From Microbacterium lushaniae (GTDB lineage Bacteria; Actinomycetota; Actinomycetes; Actinomycetales; Microbacteriaceae): a stretch of 64,000 nt of DNA. Both the position numbers and the translations under genes were made by a program. A model generated the notes under the pieces. The model was not told the DNA's origin. It saw only the letters and a program-made list of their open reading frames with translations, and did no database searches. Shown here in pieces: positions 51,791 through 62,289 of the stretch (positions are counted from its first letter, which is position 1; every line of letters begins with the position of its first letter). The stretch is taken from assembly GCF_008727775.1 (NCBI RefSeq), contig NZ_CP044232.1:1550001-1614000 (forward strand). Reading direction: 5' to 3'.

Positions 51791-52951
51791 GTGAGCGTCA
51801 CCCCCCTCAAGGCCCTGCCCCTCGACCAGCTGCGCGAACGCACGAGCGCGAAGTGGCGGACCTACCCCGACGACGTGCTGCCGCTGTTCGGCGCTGAGAC
51901 CGACTTCCCCCTGGCCCCCGCCATCACCCGCAGCCTCACCGAGGCCGTGCGGATCGGCGACACCGGCTACACGGGCCCTGACCCGGGACTGCGCGCCGCC
52001 TACGCCGGGTTCGCGCAGCGCCGCTTCGGCTGGACCCCGGACGCTGCCCGCATGCGGTCGACGTGCGACGTCATCATGGGAGTCGTCGAGGTGCTGCGCG
52101 CCGTCCTGGAACCGGGGGACCGCGTGATCGTCACCCCGCCGGTGTATCCACCGTTCTACGACGGCATCCCCGAGGCCGGGGGAGTCGTCGAGCGCGTGCC
52201 CCTGCGCGACACCGGAGAGGGATGGGAGCTGGACCTCCCCGGCATCGAGGCGGCGCTGTCCGGCGGCGCGCGTGCGGTGCTGCTGTGCAATCCGCACAAC
52301 CCGACCGGAACCGTGCACTCCCGGGGCGCCCTCGCAGAGGTGGCCGCGATCGCCGCCCGATACGGCGCCGTCGTCGTCAGCGACGAGATCCATGCGCCGC
52401 TCACCCAGCCGGAGGCGACGTTCACCCCGTTCCTGTCGGTGTCGGAGGACGCCGCCCGCGTCGGGTTCGCACTCGTCAGCGCCAGCAAGGCATTCAATCT
52501 CGCCGGGCTCAAATGCGCGCTCATGGTCGCCGCATCCGAGGAGCACACCGCGCTCCTGCACGCGATGCCGGCGGAGGTGGAATGGCGCACCGGGCACTTC
52601 GGCGCCCTCGCCGCCGTCGCCGCCTTCGCGCCGGAGAGTGACCCCTGGCTGGACTCGCTGCTGGCGGCGCTGGATGAGAACCGGCGCGTGCTGGCGGACC
52701 TCCTCGCCGCGCACGTGCCGGGTGCCCGGTACCGCATCCCCGAGGCAGGCTTCCTCGCGTGGATCGACCTGTCGGGGCTCGGGTGGGGCGAGAACCCGGC
52801 TCGCCGCATCCGGCGGGAGGCGCGCGTCGCGCTGCACCACGGCCCGATGTTCGGGGACGAGGGCGCCGGCCACGTGCGCCTGAACTTCGGCTGCGCGCCG
52901 GAGGTGCTCCGCGAAGCGGTCGAGCGCATCGGCGCGCTGGTGCGTTCGTGA
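51791..52951 (+). CDS. PLP-dependent C-S lyase / aminotransferase (MalY/PatB type)
   Basis: A 386-residue fold-type I enzyme likely to cleave cystathionine or related thioethers. The Schiff-base Lys is in SASKAFNLAGLKCA; the cofactor Asp is in VVSDEIHAPL and the carboxylate-binding Arg in HVRLNFGC. NPHNPTGTVHS is the PatB/MalY mark. GTG 51791 has TAAGCT (51779-51784) 6 nt upstream, which suggests its own leaderless transcript apart from suf. It overlaps the following MFS gene by 4 bp. Confidence 0.88.
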   Translation: MSVTPLKALPLDQLRERTSAKWRTYPDDVLPLFGAETDFPLAPAITRSLTEAVRIGDTGYTGPDPGLRAAYAGFAQRRFGWTPDAARMRSTCDVIMGVVEVLRAVLEPGDRVIVTPPVYPPFYDGIPEAGGVVERVPLRDTGEGWELDLPGIEAALSGGARAVLLCNPHNPTGTVHSRGALAEVAAIAARYGAVVVSDEIHAPLTQPEATFTPFLSVSEDAARVGFALVSASKAFNLAGLKCALMVAASEEHTALLHAMPAEVEWRTGHFGALAAVAAFAPESDPWLDSLLAALDENRRVLADLLAAHVPGARYRIPEAGFLAWIDLSGLGWGENPARRIRREARVALHHGPMFGDEGAGHVRLNFGCAPEVLREAVERIGALVRS

Positions 52952-54327
52952 GCGGGGGCACGCGGACCGCGGCGGGGATCTGGAGCACGCAGTACGTCTG
53001 GGTCACCGTCGGTGCCCTGGGCCTCATCCTCCTGGCCGCCGTGCAGTCCCTCGCCGTCACGACGGTCATGCCGGTGGTCAGCGCCGATCTTGACGGCGAT
53101 GCGCTGTATGCGGTCGCGTTCTCGGGGACCCTCGCCACGAGCGTCATCGGCATGGTCGTCGTCGGCGCGTGGTGCGACCGGGCGGGGGTGCTCGCGCCGC
53201 TGACCACCGCGGTCGTGCTGTTCCTGGCGGGGCTCGTGGTGGCCGGGCTCGCCGGTTCGATGGAGACGCTCGTGGTCGGGCGCCTCGTCCAGGGGCTGGG
53301 CACGGGCGGCCAGACCGTCGCGCTGTACGTCGTCGTCGCGCGGGTGTATCCGGCGACGCTGCACGGGCGGGTGTTCGCCGCGTTCGCCGCCGCGTGGGTG
53401 GTGCCGTCGCTGGTGGGGCCGTTCCTGGCCGGCGCGGTGACGGAGTTCCTGCACTGGCGCTGGGTGTTCCTGGGGGTCGCGGCGCTGACCGTCGTCGCGT
53501 ACGTCATGGTCGTCACGCGGCTGCATGCCCTGCCGCTGCGGCCCGACGAACCGGCGCGCGGAGGGATCGGCGTGCGCCTGGCGTGCGCCGTGACCGTCGC
53601 GGTGGCGGCTCTGGCCCTGGGGCTGTCGGGCGGGCTGGGGCGGTGGGCGTGGGCCGGGGTGGTGGCATCGGTCATCGTGATCGCCCTCGCCGTGCGCCCG
53701 CTCCTTCCCGCCGGCACGCTCCGCGCCGGCCGCGGACTGCCCAGCGTCGTGCTGATGCGCGGCCTCATCGCTGGCGCGCTGTTCGGCGCCGAGGTGTACG
53801 TGCCCTACCTGCTGATCGACGAGTACGGGTTCTCGCCGACGTGGGCCGGTCTCGGCCTGACGGCTGCGGCGCTGGCATGGGCTGCCGGCGCGGAGGTGCA
53901 GGGGCGCATCGGCGACCGGCTCGGCAACGCGCGCCTGACCGGGATGGGCACGGCGATGCTCGTCACCGCCACCACCGCGGCCTTCCTCACCGCCGTCCTG
54001 CAGCTGCATCCGGTCGTCCTGATCGCCGGATGGGCGCTGGCCGGAGCGGGCATGGGACTGATGTATTCGCGGCTGACGGTCCTGACGCTCGCGTACTCGA
54101 CACCGCAGACGCAGGGGTTCTCCTCCTCCGCGCTGTCGATCTCCGACGCGCTGGGCTCGGCGATGACCATCGCCACGATGGGTCTCGTGTTCACCGCGCT
54201 GGCCGGCTCGGGTCTCGGGTTCAGCGCGGTGTTCGCGATGGCCACGGCCCTGGCCCTCCTCGCGCTGGTTCCCGGCCTGCGCCTCGGGCACGCGCGCGAA
54301 CTCCACGCCACGCATAGCACTCGCTGA
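52948..54327 (+). CDS. MFS transporter (14-TM-like drug exporter type)
   Basis: A 459-residue carrier with many hydrophobic helices. The loop signature is DRAGVLAPL, and the GRLVQGLGTGGQTVALYVVVARVYP stretch is typical of the drug:H+ antiporter DHA2 branch. Start GTG 52948 overlaps the lyase stop, so the two genes are coupled; export of a metabolite linked to the lyase is possible but unproven. The last residues are hydrophilic. Confidence 0.8.
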   Translation: MSGGTRTAAGIWSTQYVWVTVGALGLILLAAVQSLAVTTVMPVVSADLDGDALYAVAFSGTLATSVIGMVVVGAWCDRAGVLAPLTTAVVLFLAGLVVAGLAGSMETLVVGRLVQGLGTGGQTVALYVVVARVYPATLHGRVFAAFAAAWVVPSLVGPFLAGAVTEFLHWRWVFLGVAALTVVAYVMVVTRLHALPLRPDEPARGGIGVRLACAVTVAVAALALGLSGGLGRWAWAGVVASVIVIALAVRPLLPAGTLRAGRGLPSVVLMRGLIAGALFGAEVYVPYLLIDEYGFSPTWAGLGLTAAALAWAAGAEVQGRIGDRLGNARLTGMGTAMLVTATTAAFLTAVLQLHPVVLIAGWALAGAGMGLMYSRLTVLTLAYSTPQTQGFSSSALSISDALGSAMTIATMGLVFTALAGSGLGFSAVFAMATALALLALVPGLRLGHARELHATHSTR

Positions 54328-54375
54328 ACAGTGTGGGGCGTGCACATACGCGAGCGCGAGGGGTAGGCTTCCACG

Positions 54376-55107
54376 ATGAACGACCGATCCACGAGCGCAC
54401 CACTTCCGCGCGGGCTGCGTCAGACGTGGGGGTCCGGCACAGCGGCCGGTCGCCCCGGCCCCAAGGCCATGCTGAGCCTTCCCGGCATCGCGTCCTCAGC
54501 GATCGCGCTGGCCGATGCCGAGGGTGCGGAGGCGCTGTCGCTGGGGCGGATCGCCGAGCGGCTCGGGGTGACCACGAACGCGCTGTACCGGTATGTGGAT
54601 TCCCGCGACGACCTGGACGTCATCGTCCACGACCATGCGCTCGGCGCCCCCGCAGGCATCCCGGAGGGCGAGGACTGGGCGGATGCGGCGGCCGCGTGGT
54701 GCCGCGCCCTGCGGGACAGGTACGCGCGCCACCCATGGCTCAGCGACATGCGGGTGCGCATTCCGTTCGCGCCCCACTCGCTCGCGTGGCTGGAAGACCT
54801 CCTCGAGCGACTGGAGGGCAGTGGGCTCGGCGATCGCGAGACGCTGCAGGCCGCCGGGCTGCTGGACGGGTATGTCCGTACGCGTGCCGGAGCGGTGCGC
54901 GACCTCCTGCGCGCCGACGCCGGCACGCCCGACCCCGGCCTGCTGATCCGGGAGATCGGCGCCGAGCGCTTCACCGCCCGGGTGCCACGGGTGGCATCGC
55001 TCATGTCCTCCGGCCTGTACCGGAGCCCGCAGGCCGTGGCCGACGAGGACTTCGAGTTCGGGCTGGATCGCATCCTCGCAGGTCTCCGGCAGCTCGCCGG
55101 CGGGTGA
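54376..55107 (+). CDS. TetR family transcriptional regulator
   Basis: A 243-residue regulator of the TetR_C (tetracycline-repressor-like) group. The recognition region is SLGRIAERLGVTTNALYRYVDSRDDL. A 30-residue basic N-terminal extension precedes it. TAGGCT (54364-54369) lies 6 nt before ATG 54376, a leaderless start. The ABC exporter genes downstream are preceded by a 39-bp palindrome that is the best operator candidate for this protein. Confidence 0.88.
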   Translation: MNDRSTSAPLPRGLRQTWGSGTAAGRPGPKAMLSLPGIASSAIALADAEGAEALSLGRIAERLGVTTNALYRYVDSRDDLDVIVHDHALGAPAGIPEGEDWADAAAAWCRALRDRYARHPWLSDMRVRIPFAPHSLAWLEDLLERLEGSGLGDRETLQAAGLLDGYVRTRAGAVRDLLRADAGTPDPGLLIREIGAERFTARVPRVASLMSSGLYRSPQAVADEDFEFGLDRILAGLRQLAGG

Positions 55108-55131
55108 CGCCGCTCTTCCCTGTCGAACATG

Positions 55132-55170
55132 ATCTGTGTACGCTACGAACTGTTCGTAGCTAACACAGAT
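55132..55170. promoter_or_regulatory. 39-bp operator-like palindrome before ABC exporter
   Basis: Two 19-bp arms around one central T match at 17 positions. The core CTACGAAC-T-GTTCGTAG is perfect. It contains TACGCT (55139-55144), a good -10, so repressor binding would block the exporter promoter directly. Confidence 0.75.
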
Positions 55171-55183
55171 AGAAGGGCGCGGG

Positions 55184-55957
<774 letters not shown>

Positions 55958-55963
55958 ACCGGC

Positions 55964-58477
55964 ATGCTCACTCTCATCCTGGCGGGTCTGCGTCAGCGCG
56001 CAGCTGCCGTCGTCTCGATCGTCATCGCCGCAGGGCTCGGCTCGGCGCTCATCGTGGTCAGCGGCGCGATGTTCGAAACCGGCATCCGACTGGCCGCCCC
56101 GCCTGAGCGCATCGGCGGTGCGGAGCTGGTGGTCATCGGCTCCCCGAGCTACACGATGCTGGACGCGCAGGGGCGGCGCACGACCGATCTGCGTCCCTAT
56201 CCCGAACGCCACCGGCTCTCCGCCGCGGTCGTCGGGCAGGCCGCGCAGCTCGACGGTGTCGAGCTGGCCGTGCCGATCCGGCTCTTCGATGCCTTCGTCC
56301 GGACTCCGGAGCGCTCGGTCACGATGACCGGACAGAACTCGGCCTCGGCGGCCGTGAGCGCTCTGGCGATCCCCCGCGGGGCGGGGCCCGGCACCGGCGA
56401 AGCGGTCCTCACGTCGGCGGCCGCCGCGACGCTGGACGTGCGACCGGGCGATCGCCTCACCGTGACCGTGGCCGGGCGGACCGCGCCCGTCCAGGTGACG
56501 GGAGTCATCGGCGGCCCCGCCGACGCGGCGACGCTGTTCCTCGACGACGCGGCGCTCGGGGGCGAGGGCATCGACGCGCTGGGCATCGTCCCGGCGGTCG
56601 GTGCGGATGAGGCCGCGGTGCGCGCGGCGCTGGAGTCGCAGTTCCCCGATGTGCGCGTGCTGACGGGGGAGGGCCGGGGCGCAGCCGAGGATCCCGCCGT
56701 GTCCGGGTCCCGCACACCGGCCATCGTGATCGGCGCGGTCTTCGGCGGGATCGTGCTGACGGTGCTGGCCACCGTCGCGTCCGGCATCGTCGCGCTCTCG
56801 GTGCGTCAACGCAGCCGCGAGATCAGCCTGCTCCGCGCCACCGGCGCCACCGGGCGCCAGGCGCGCGCACTGCTGGTGGGCGAAGCATCCCTCGCGGGGA
56901 TCGCGGGGGCGCTGATCGGGCTCGCGCTGGGTGTGCCGCTCGCCCACGCGCTGTTCGCTGCCATGCGTGCGTGGGGCGTCGTCCCCCACGGCCTCCAGCT
57001 GCGCGTGGGACTGATCCCCTTCGGCATCGCCCTGGTGACCACCACGGCCGTCGTCTGGCTCGCCGCCCGCCTGGCCTCCCGCCCCGCCCGCCGTGCTCGC
57101 GCGATCGACGCGCTCCGGGAGGCGGATCTGCCTCCCGCACGCGTCGGCTTCATCCGGTGGCTCCTGGGTCTCCTCTTCGGCGGGGGCGCGGTCGCACTGG
57201 CGATCATCACGTGCTTCATGCCGCCGTCGCTGGTCTCCGCCACCGCGGGGCCCGCCGTGCTGGCCGGAGCGATCTCCGCCTCGCTGCTGGCGCCCGTGCA
57301 CCTGCGCCTGGGCAGAGTCGTGCTCCGCCCTGTCATGGGCGGATTCCACCGAGGGCTCGCCGGGTTGGCCGGCGTCAACGTCAGATCACGCATCGCCACC
57401 CTCTCGACGGTGACCGGCGCGGCCGCGCTCGTCGTCGGGATCGGGGCGGGCAATCTGGTCTCCCAGGCGATGCTCACCACCACGGCGGCGCGCGCGCAGG
57501 TGCAGACCCTTACCGCCGAGGTCGTCGTGTGGGGGCCCGCCGGGACTGCCACCGAGATCGCCGGTGACATCGCGGCGCTGCCGGAGGTGGACGCGGTCAG
57601 CCCGTTGGTCGTCTCCGGTGGCTGGATGGAGCGGCCCCACGACTCCTCGCATCCCGACCGCCCCTGGCCGCTACGCGGGCTCGACGGCGCGGCGATCCCG
57701 CACGTGCTCTCCACCGAACTCGTGGCGGGCGACTTCACCGACCTCACCGGACAGACCCTCGCACTGCCCGCGTCCTCCGCCGAGGAGCTGAATCTGGGCA
57801 TCGGCGACACCGTCGACTTCCGGTTCGGTGACGGCGCCGCCGCAGAACTGCGCGTCGTGGCCATCTATGACGATCTACCCGGCTACGAGCACCTTCTCCT
57901 CCCCGCCGACCTCCTCGCCGCGCACACCACCGCGCGCGCCGCCGAGACGGTGCTGGTGGCACGCAGCGAGAGCGCCACGCCTGCCGCGCTCGAGACGGCG
58001 GTGGCCGGCGCAGTCGCCGGGCAGCCCGCCGTCACCGTGGGCGACCGGAGCGCCCTGGAGAGCGCCCTTCAGCAGGGCCTCAACGTCAACGCCCTCATCA
58101 ACGGTCTCATGATCGTGGTCGTCCTGGCCTACGCGATGATCGCCGTCATCAACACCGTCGCCGTCTCCACGCTCGGCAGGCGCCGGGAGCTGGCGATGCT
58201 GCGCCTCACCGGCGCCACCCAGCGCCAGGTGAGGGCGGTCCTCCTGATCGAGACCGGCCTCGCCGCCGGCACGGGGCTCGGCGTCGGCCTGGTCGTCGCG
58301 TGCGCGGCCATCCTGCCCACCGCCCTCGTCGTGGGCGCCGATCCGTCCGCACCTCTGCCGCTGGCGATCCTCGTCGCCGTCGGCGCCGCGGTGGCCGCGA
58401 TCACCCTGCCCATCACGGCCGTCGCGGCCCGGCGCGCGATGGCCGGTCGCCCCACGGACGCCATCGCCCGGTCGTGA
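55964..58477 (+). CDS. ABC transporter permease with two FtsX domains
   Basis: An 837-residue membrane protein with about ten helices and two FtsX repeats. Each repeat has the helix pair after RQRSREISLLRATGATGRQ (first) and RRRELAMLRLTGATQRQ (second), with large extracellular domains between helices. It partners the preceding ATPase. Such systems export peptides or lipids or confer resistance; the operator and TetR gene upstream suggest induction by a ligand. A hairpin overlaps the stop codon. Confidence 0.92.
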   Translation: MLTLILAGLRQRAAAVVSIVIAAGLGSALIVVSGAMFETGIRLAAPPERIGGAELVVIGSPSYTMLDAQGRRTTDLRPYPERHRLSAAVVGQAAQLDGVELAVPIRLFDAFVRTPERSVTMTGQNSASAAVSALAIPRGAGPGTGEAVLTSAAAATLDVRPGDRLTVTVAGRTAPVQVTGVIGGPADAATLFLDDAALGGEGIDALGIVPAVGADEAAVRAALESQFPDVRVLTGEGRGAAEDPAVSGSRTPAIVIGAVFGGIVLTVLATVASGIVALSVRQRSREISLLRATGATGRQARALLVGEASLAGIAGALIGLALGVPLAHALFAAMRAWGVVPHGLQLRVGLIPFGIALVTTTAVVWLAARLASRPARRARAIDALREADLPPARVGFIRWLLGLLFGGGAVALAIITCFMPPSLVSATAGPAVLAGAISASLLAPVHLRLGRVVLRPVMGGFHRGLAGLAGVNVRSRIATLSTVTGAAALVVGIGAGNLVSQAMLTTTAARAQVQTLTAEVVVWGPAGTATEIAGDIAALPEVDAVSPLVVSGGWMERPHDSSHPDRPWPLRGLDGAAIPHVLSTELVAGDFTDLTGQTLALPASSAEELNLGIGDTVDFRFGDGAAAELRVVAIYDDLPGYEHLLLPADLLAAHTTARAAETVLVARSESATPAALETAVAGAVAGQPAVTVGDRSALESALQQGLNVNALINGLMIVVVLAYAMIAVINTVAVSTLGRRRELAMLRLTGATQRQVRAVLLIETGLAAGTGLGVGLVVACAAILPTALVVGADPSAPLPLAILVAVGAAVAAITLPITAVAARRAMAGRPTDAIARS

Positions 58478-58483
58478 CCGGGC
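58466..58483. terminator. Short hairpin at convergent gene ends
   Basis: GCCCGGT-CGTG-ACCGGGC forms a 7-bp perfect stem over the end of the permease gene and before the convergent reductase gene. There is no T-run. Confidence 0.4.
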
Positions 58484-58487
58484 GGGG

Positions 58488-59399
58488 TCAGGCCTCGGGG
58501 CGGCCGTCGCGCCAGTAGCCCATGAACGCCACGGCGCGACGATCGACGCCGTGCTCGGCGACCAGATGGCGGCGCAGAGCCTTGATGGCTCCGGCCTCGC
58601 CGGCCAGCCACGCGTACATCGGCGCGCGCTTGAGGGCGGCACCGCCCTTCGCGGTGCGCGGCACCTCCCACAGGATGCCCTCGTCGATGTCGATCTCCTC
58701 CACCTCGGCGCCGTGACCGGGCGGCACGAGCTCGTGCGAGGCCTCGCGCACCGCGCGCTCCAGGTGGGCGTGGCGGGGCGCGCCGGCGCGCGCGGCCATC
58801 CGGTACGTGAAGCCGGGATGCTGCGGCAGGTAGGCGAGGTCGCCCTCCTCGGGCACCTCCAGCACCACGATGCCACGCGCCTCCGCCGGCAGCTGCTCGA
58901 GGATCACCGCGATCGCGGGCGCTGCCGTCTCGTCGCCGGCGAGCAGGAAGCAGCCGGTCTGCGCGGGCGGGACGAAGTCGATCCCGAAGCTCACGCCGGT
59001 GTGGGCGGTGGTGGGGGCGAAGATGAGCACCTCGTCGCCGATCCGGGCGCCGTCGATCCACGCCGAGGCCGGGCCGATCACCTCGTGGGCGACCATGTCG
59101 ACGTCGACCTCGGAGAGGTCGTTGCGCACGGCGCGGGTCGTGTAGGTGCGGAACGGCGGACGGGTCGCGGCATCCATCGCCCGCCACCGGGCGTACCAGT
59201 CCTCCTCGGTGGGCATGGCGTCCAGGCCCGCCACGGCGGTGGGGAAGACGATCTTGACGCGCTGGTCCAGGCCCGGGTCGCCGTAGTCGGCGAGGTCGGG
59301 GCCGCCGAACGTGAAGCGGCGGAAACTGGGCGTCACGTCGGTGACGGAGAGCAGGCGGGCGCGGAAGAAGCGACTGGTCGCGACGGTGGTCGACGTCAT
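58488..59399 (-). CDS. Siderophore-interacting protein (flavin-dependent ferric reductase)
   Basis: A 303-residue SIP-family enzyme that reduces ferric siderophores in the cytosol to free the iron. The FAD site is marked by RPPFRTYTTRAVRN; the NAD(P)H side has LLAGDETAAPAIAVILEQLP, and the C-terminal YAWLAGEAGAIKALRRHLV and FMGYWRDGR are family hallmarks. ATG 59399 overlaps the ATPase gene by 4 bp, so it is the last gene of the iron-uptake operon. Confidence 0.94.
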   Translation of the reverse strand: MTSTTVATSRFFRARLLSVTDVTPSFRRFTFGGPDLADYGDPGLDQRVKIVFPTAVAGLDAMPTEEDWYARWRAMDAATRPPFRTYTTRAVRNDLSEVDVDMVAHEVIGPASAWIDGARIGDEVLIFAPTTAHTGVSFGIDFVPPAQTGCFLLAGDETAAPAIAVILEQLPAEARGIVVLEVPEEGDLAYLPQHPGFTYRMAARAGAPRHAHLERAVREASHELVPPGHGAEVEEIDIDEGILWEVPRTAKGGAALKRAPMYAWLAGEAGAIKALRRHLVAEHGVDRRAVAFMGYWRDGRPEA

Positions 59400-60220
59400 C
59401 GGGGATCCGTTCGGGAGGCGGCCGCGGAATGGTGACGACCGCGGGGGAGGACGAGGGGCGTGCCGGAGACCGGGTCGGGGACGACGAGGCAGTCGAGCCC
59501 GAAGGCGTGGCGGATGAGCTCGGGCGTGATGACGTCGGAGGGGGCGCCGCCGGCGATCACTTCGCCCTCGCGCATGGCGAAGACGTGATCGGCGTAGCGC
59601 GCAGCGAGGTTGATGTCGTGCAGCACCATGACCGTCGTCGTCCCGCGGTCGCGGTTGAGGTCGGTGAGCAGGTCGAGCACCTCGATCTGGTGCGCGACGT
59701 CGAGGAAGGTCGTGGGCTCGTCCAGCAGCAGGATGTCGGTCTCCTGCGCCAGCGCCATCGCGATCCACACGCGCTGGCGCTGCCCACCGGACAGCTCGTC
59801 GACGGAGCGGTCGGCGAGGTCGGCGATCCCGGTGGCCTCCAGCGACTGCGCGACCACCTCGTAGTCGCGCGCGTTCCAGCGGGCCAGCGGACGCTGGTGC
59901 GGATGGCGGCCCCGCCCCACCAGGTCGGCCACGACGATCCCCTCGGGGGCGAGCGGGCTCTGCGGGAGCAGGCCCAGGATGCGGGCGACTTCGCGCGAGG
60001 GCCGGGAGTGCACCGCCTTGCCGTCCAGGACCACGGTGCCCGCGCGCGGGGACAGCAGGCGCGCCATCGCGCGCAGCAGCGTCGACTTGCCGCATCCGTT
60101 CGCCCCGACGATCGCGGTGATGCGGGCGGGCGGCACGACCAGGTCGAGCCCCCGCACGATGACGCGGTCGCCGTACCCGAGGGTGAGGCCTTCGGCGGCG
60201 AGGTGGTGGGCCACGGTCAC
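59396..60220 (-). CDS. Iron-siderophore ABC transporter ATP-binding protein (FecE/FepC type)
   Basis: A 274-residue ATPase. Walker A GANGCGKST, the signature LSGGQRQRVWIAMAL, Walker B ILLLDEPTTFLD and the switch VLHDINLAARYAD are all canonical for the ferric-siderophore/B12 group. GTG 60220 follows GGGAGG. It overlaps the permease gene before it and the reductase after it by 4 bp each. Confidence 0.94.
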   Translation of the reverse strand: MTVAHHLAAEGLTLGYGDRVIVRGLDLVVPPARITAIVGANGCGKSTLLRAMARLLSPRAGTVVLDGKAVHSRPSREVARILGLLPQSPLAPEGIVVADLVGRGRHPHQRPLARWNARDYEVVAQSLEATGIADLADRSVDELSGGQRQRVWIAMALAQETDILLLDEPTTFLDVAHQIEVLDLLTDLNRDRGTTTVMVLHDINLAARYADHVFAMREGEVIAGGAPSDVITPELIRHAFGLDCLVVPDPVSGTPLVLPRGRHHSAAASRTDPR

Positions 60221-61242
60221 AGGGAGCCTCCCGAGCGGTTCGTCCGGATGAGCAGATACACGAGGAAGGGCGCCCCGAGGACCCCGGTGATGACGCCGAC
60301 GGGATACCGGTTGCCGAAGGCGAACTGGCCGATGAGGTCGGCGGCGAGGACGAGCACCACGCCGACCAGCCCTGCGGGCAGGCCGAGGGATGCGCCGGGG
60401 CCGACGATGCGCGCGGCGATGGGCCCAGCCATGAACGCCACGAAGGCGATCGGCCCCGCCGCCGCGGTGGCGAAGGCCAGCAGCGCCACGCCGCCGATGA
60501 GCAGCAGCGCGCGGGTGCGGCCCACCGGCACCCCCAGAGCCGTGGCGGATTCGTCGCCCAGACGCAGGACGCCCAGATCGCGACCGCTGGCCAGCAGGAC
60601 CGGCACGAGCACGGCCGAGGCGATCGCCAGGGGCAGGACCGATTGCCACGAGGCGCCGTTGAGGCTCCCGGCGAGCCACTGCATGGCGGTCTGCAGATCC
60701 CATGCGGCCGCGCGCGAGAGGACGTACGTCACGACGCTGTCCAGCATCGCCGCCACCCCGATGCCGATCAGGATGAGACGGGTGCCGGTGAAGCCGCCCC
60801 GGTGCGAGAGCAGGTAGATCGCTGTCGCCGTCACCAGGGCGCCGGCGAGCGCGAGGAAGGACACCGCGGTCTGCCCGAGCGACAGCACGACGATCCCCAG
60901 CACGGCGGCGGCGCTGGCGCCGGAGCTGATGCCGATGATGTCGGGGGAGGCGAGCGCGTTGCGCAGCATCGTCTGGAAGGTCACGCCGGCGATGCCGAAC
61001 GCCAGCCCCGCCAGGACGGCCAGGACGGCGCGGGGAAGGCGCAGCTCCCCGACCGTGAACGACGCTCCGGGGACGACCTCGCCGAAGATGACGCGCACGA
61101 CGACGGCGGGGTCGTAGAAGGTGCGTCCCACCATGAGGCTCACCGCGAACAGGGCGAGCGCGGTGAGCGCCAGCGCCGTCGTCACAGCCGCACGCCGGCG
61201 AAGGCGGGCGCGCCGGCCCGAGCGCACCATCGCGACGGTCAC
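60217..61242 (-). CDS. Iron-siderophore ABC transporter permease (FecCD family)
   Basis: A 341-residue permease with about ten membrane helices. FecCD marks are LRLPRAVLAVLAGLAFGIAGVTFQ, RNALASPDIIGISSGA and the coupling-helix region LGDESATALGVPVGRTR. The ending FGNRYPVGVITGVLGAPFLVYLL is typical. GTG 61242 overlaps the preceding permease stop (GTGA); ATG 61230 is the other choice. It forms the channel with its sister permease. Confidence 0.93.
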   Translation of the reverse strand: MTVAMVRSGRRARLRRRAAVTTALALTALALFAVSLMVGRTFYDPAVVVRVIFGEVVPGASFTVGELRLPRAVLAVLAGLAFGIAGVTFQTMLRNALASPDIIGISSGASAAAVLGIVVLSLGQTAVSFLALAGALVTATAIYLLSHRGGFTGTRLILIGIGVAAMLDSVVTYVLSRAAAWDLQTAMQWLAGSLNGASWQSVLPLAIASAVLVPVLLASGRDLGVLRLGDESATALGVPVGRTRALLLIGGVALLAFATAAAGPIAFVAFMAGPIAARIVGPGASLGLPAGLVGVVLVLAADLIGQFAFGNRYPVGVITGVLGAPFLVYLLIRTNRSGGSL

Positions 61243-62285
61243 AGCTCGCGAACCTTCTGGCGGCGCACGATGGCGATGAACACGGGCGCTCCGATGAGGG
61301 CGGTGATGATCCCCACCTCGATCTCCGTCGGGCGGGCGATGACGCGGCCGACGATGTCGGCCAGCAGCAGCAGGGCGGCCCCTGCCAGCGCGCAGTACGG
61401 CAGCAGCCACCGATGGTCGGTTCCGACCAGGAGCCGGCACAGGTGCGGGATGACCAGGCCCACGAATGCGATGGGGCCGGCGATCGCCGTCGCCGCCGCG
61501 CACAGCACGACGGCTCCGGCGGAGGCGATCAGGCGCGTGCGCGCGACGTGCTCGCCCAGGCCCGTGGCCATGTCGTCACCCAGGGCCAGGGAGTTCATGC
61601 CGCGCGCGGTGAGGACGCACACGAGGATACCCAGCGCGAAGGCGGGGAGGATGGCGCCGATGCGATCCCACGTGGCGCCCCCGATGCCGCCGATCTGCCA
61701 GAAGCGGAAGGTCTCCAGCAGGTCGACGCGGGGGAGGAGGATCGCGCTGACGAGGGATGTGAAGGCCGCCGTGATCGCCGCGCCGGCGAGGGCGAGCTTC
61801 AGCGGCGTCGCCCCGCCGCGTCCGAGCGAGCCCACCGCGTACACGAACACCGCCGCCGCGGCGGCGCCGGCCGTCGCGAACGCGAGGTAGCCGTAGGGAT
61901 GCGACAGGCCGAAGAACGCGATGCCGATCACGACGGCCAGCGCCGCGCCGCCGGAGACGCCGAGGATGCCGGGGTCGGCGAGCGGATTGCGCGTGACCGC
62001 CTGCATCGTCATGCCCGATACCGCGAGGGCGGCGCCCACCACAAGCCCCAGCACCGTGCGGGGCAGGCGCGCGATGACGGCGCCCTCCCCGACGCCGTCG
62101 ACGGTGCCGGTCAACGCGCTCCAGACCTCCGCGACCGACACCGGGCGCGTGCCGAAGGCGACCGAGGCGAGCATGAGCACGAGCACGATGCCGACGAGGA
62201 CCGCGAGCCACAGCAGACGCACCGCTGCCGGACGCCGCAGGGGAGCGGTGTCCGGCAGCGGTGCCGTGCGCTGCAGAGCGGTCAC
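61239..62285 (-). CDS. Iron-siderophore ABC transporter permease (FecCD family)
   Basis: A 348-residue permease paralogous to the next one in the operon. It shows RLPRTVLGLVVGAALAVSGMTMQ, RNPLADPGILGVSGGA, LGDDMATGLGEHVARTR and GPIAFVGLVIPHLCRLLVG, all FecCD signatures. GTG 62285 lies 4 bp after the binding-protein stop. The pair of different permeases suggests a heterodimeric channel. Confidence 0.93.
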   Translation of the reverse strand: MTALQRTAPLPDTAPLRRPAAVRLLWLAVLVGIVLVLMLASVAFGTRPVSVAEVWSALTGTVDGVGEGAVIARLPRTVLGLVVGAALAVSGMTMQAVTRNPLADPGILGVSGGAALAVVIGIAFFGLSHPYGYLAFATAGAAAAAVFVYAVGSLGRGGATPLKLALAGAAITAAFTSLVSAILLPRVDLLETFRFWQIGGIGGATWDRIGAILPAFALGILVCVLTARGMNSLALGDDMATGLGEHVARTRLIASAGAVVLCAAATAIAGPIAFVGLVIPHLCRLLVGTDHRWLLPYCALAGAALLLLADIVGRVIARPTEIEVGIITALIGAPVFIAIVRRQKVREL

Positions 62286-62289
62286 GGTC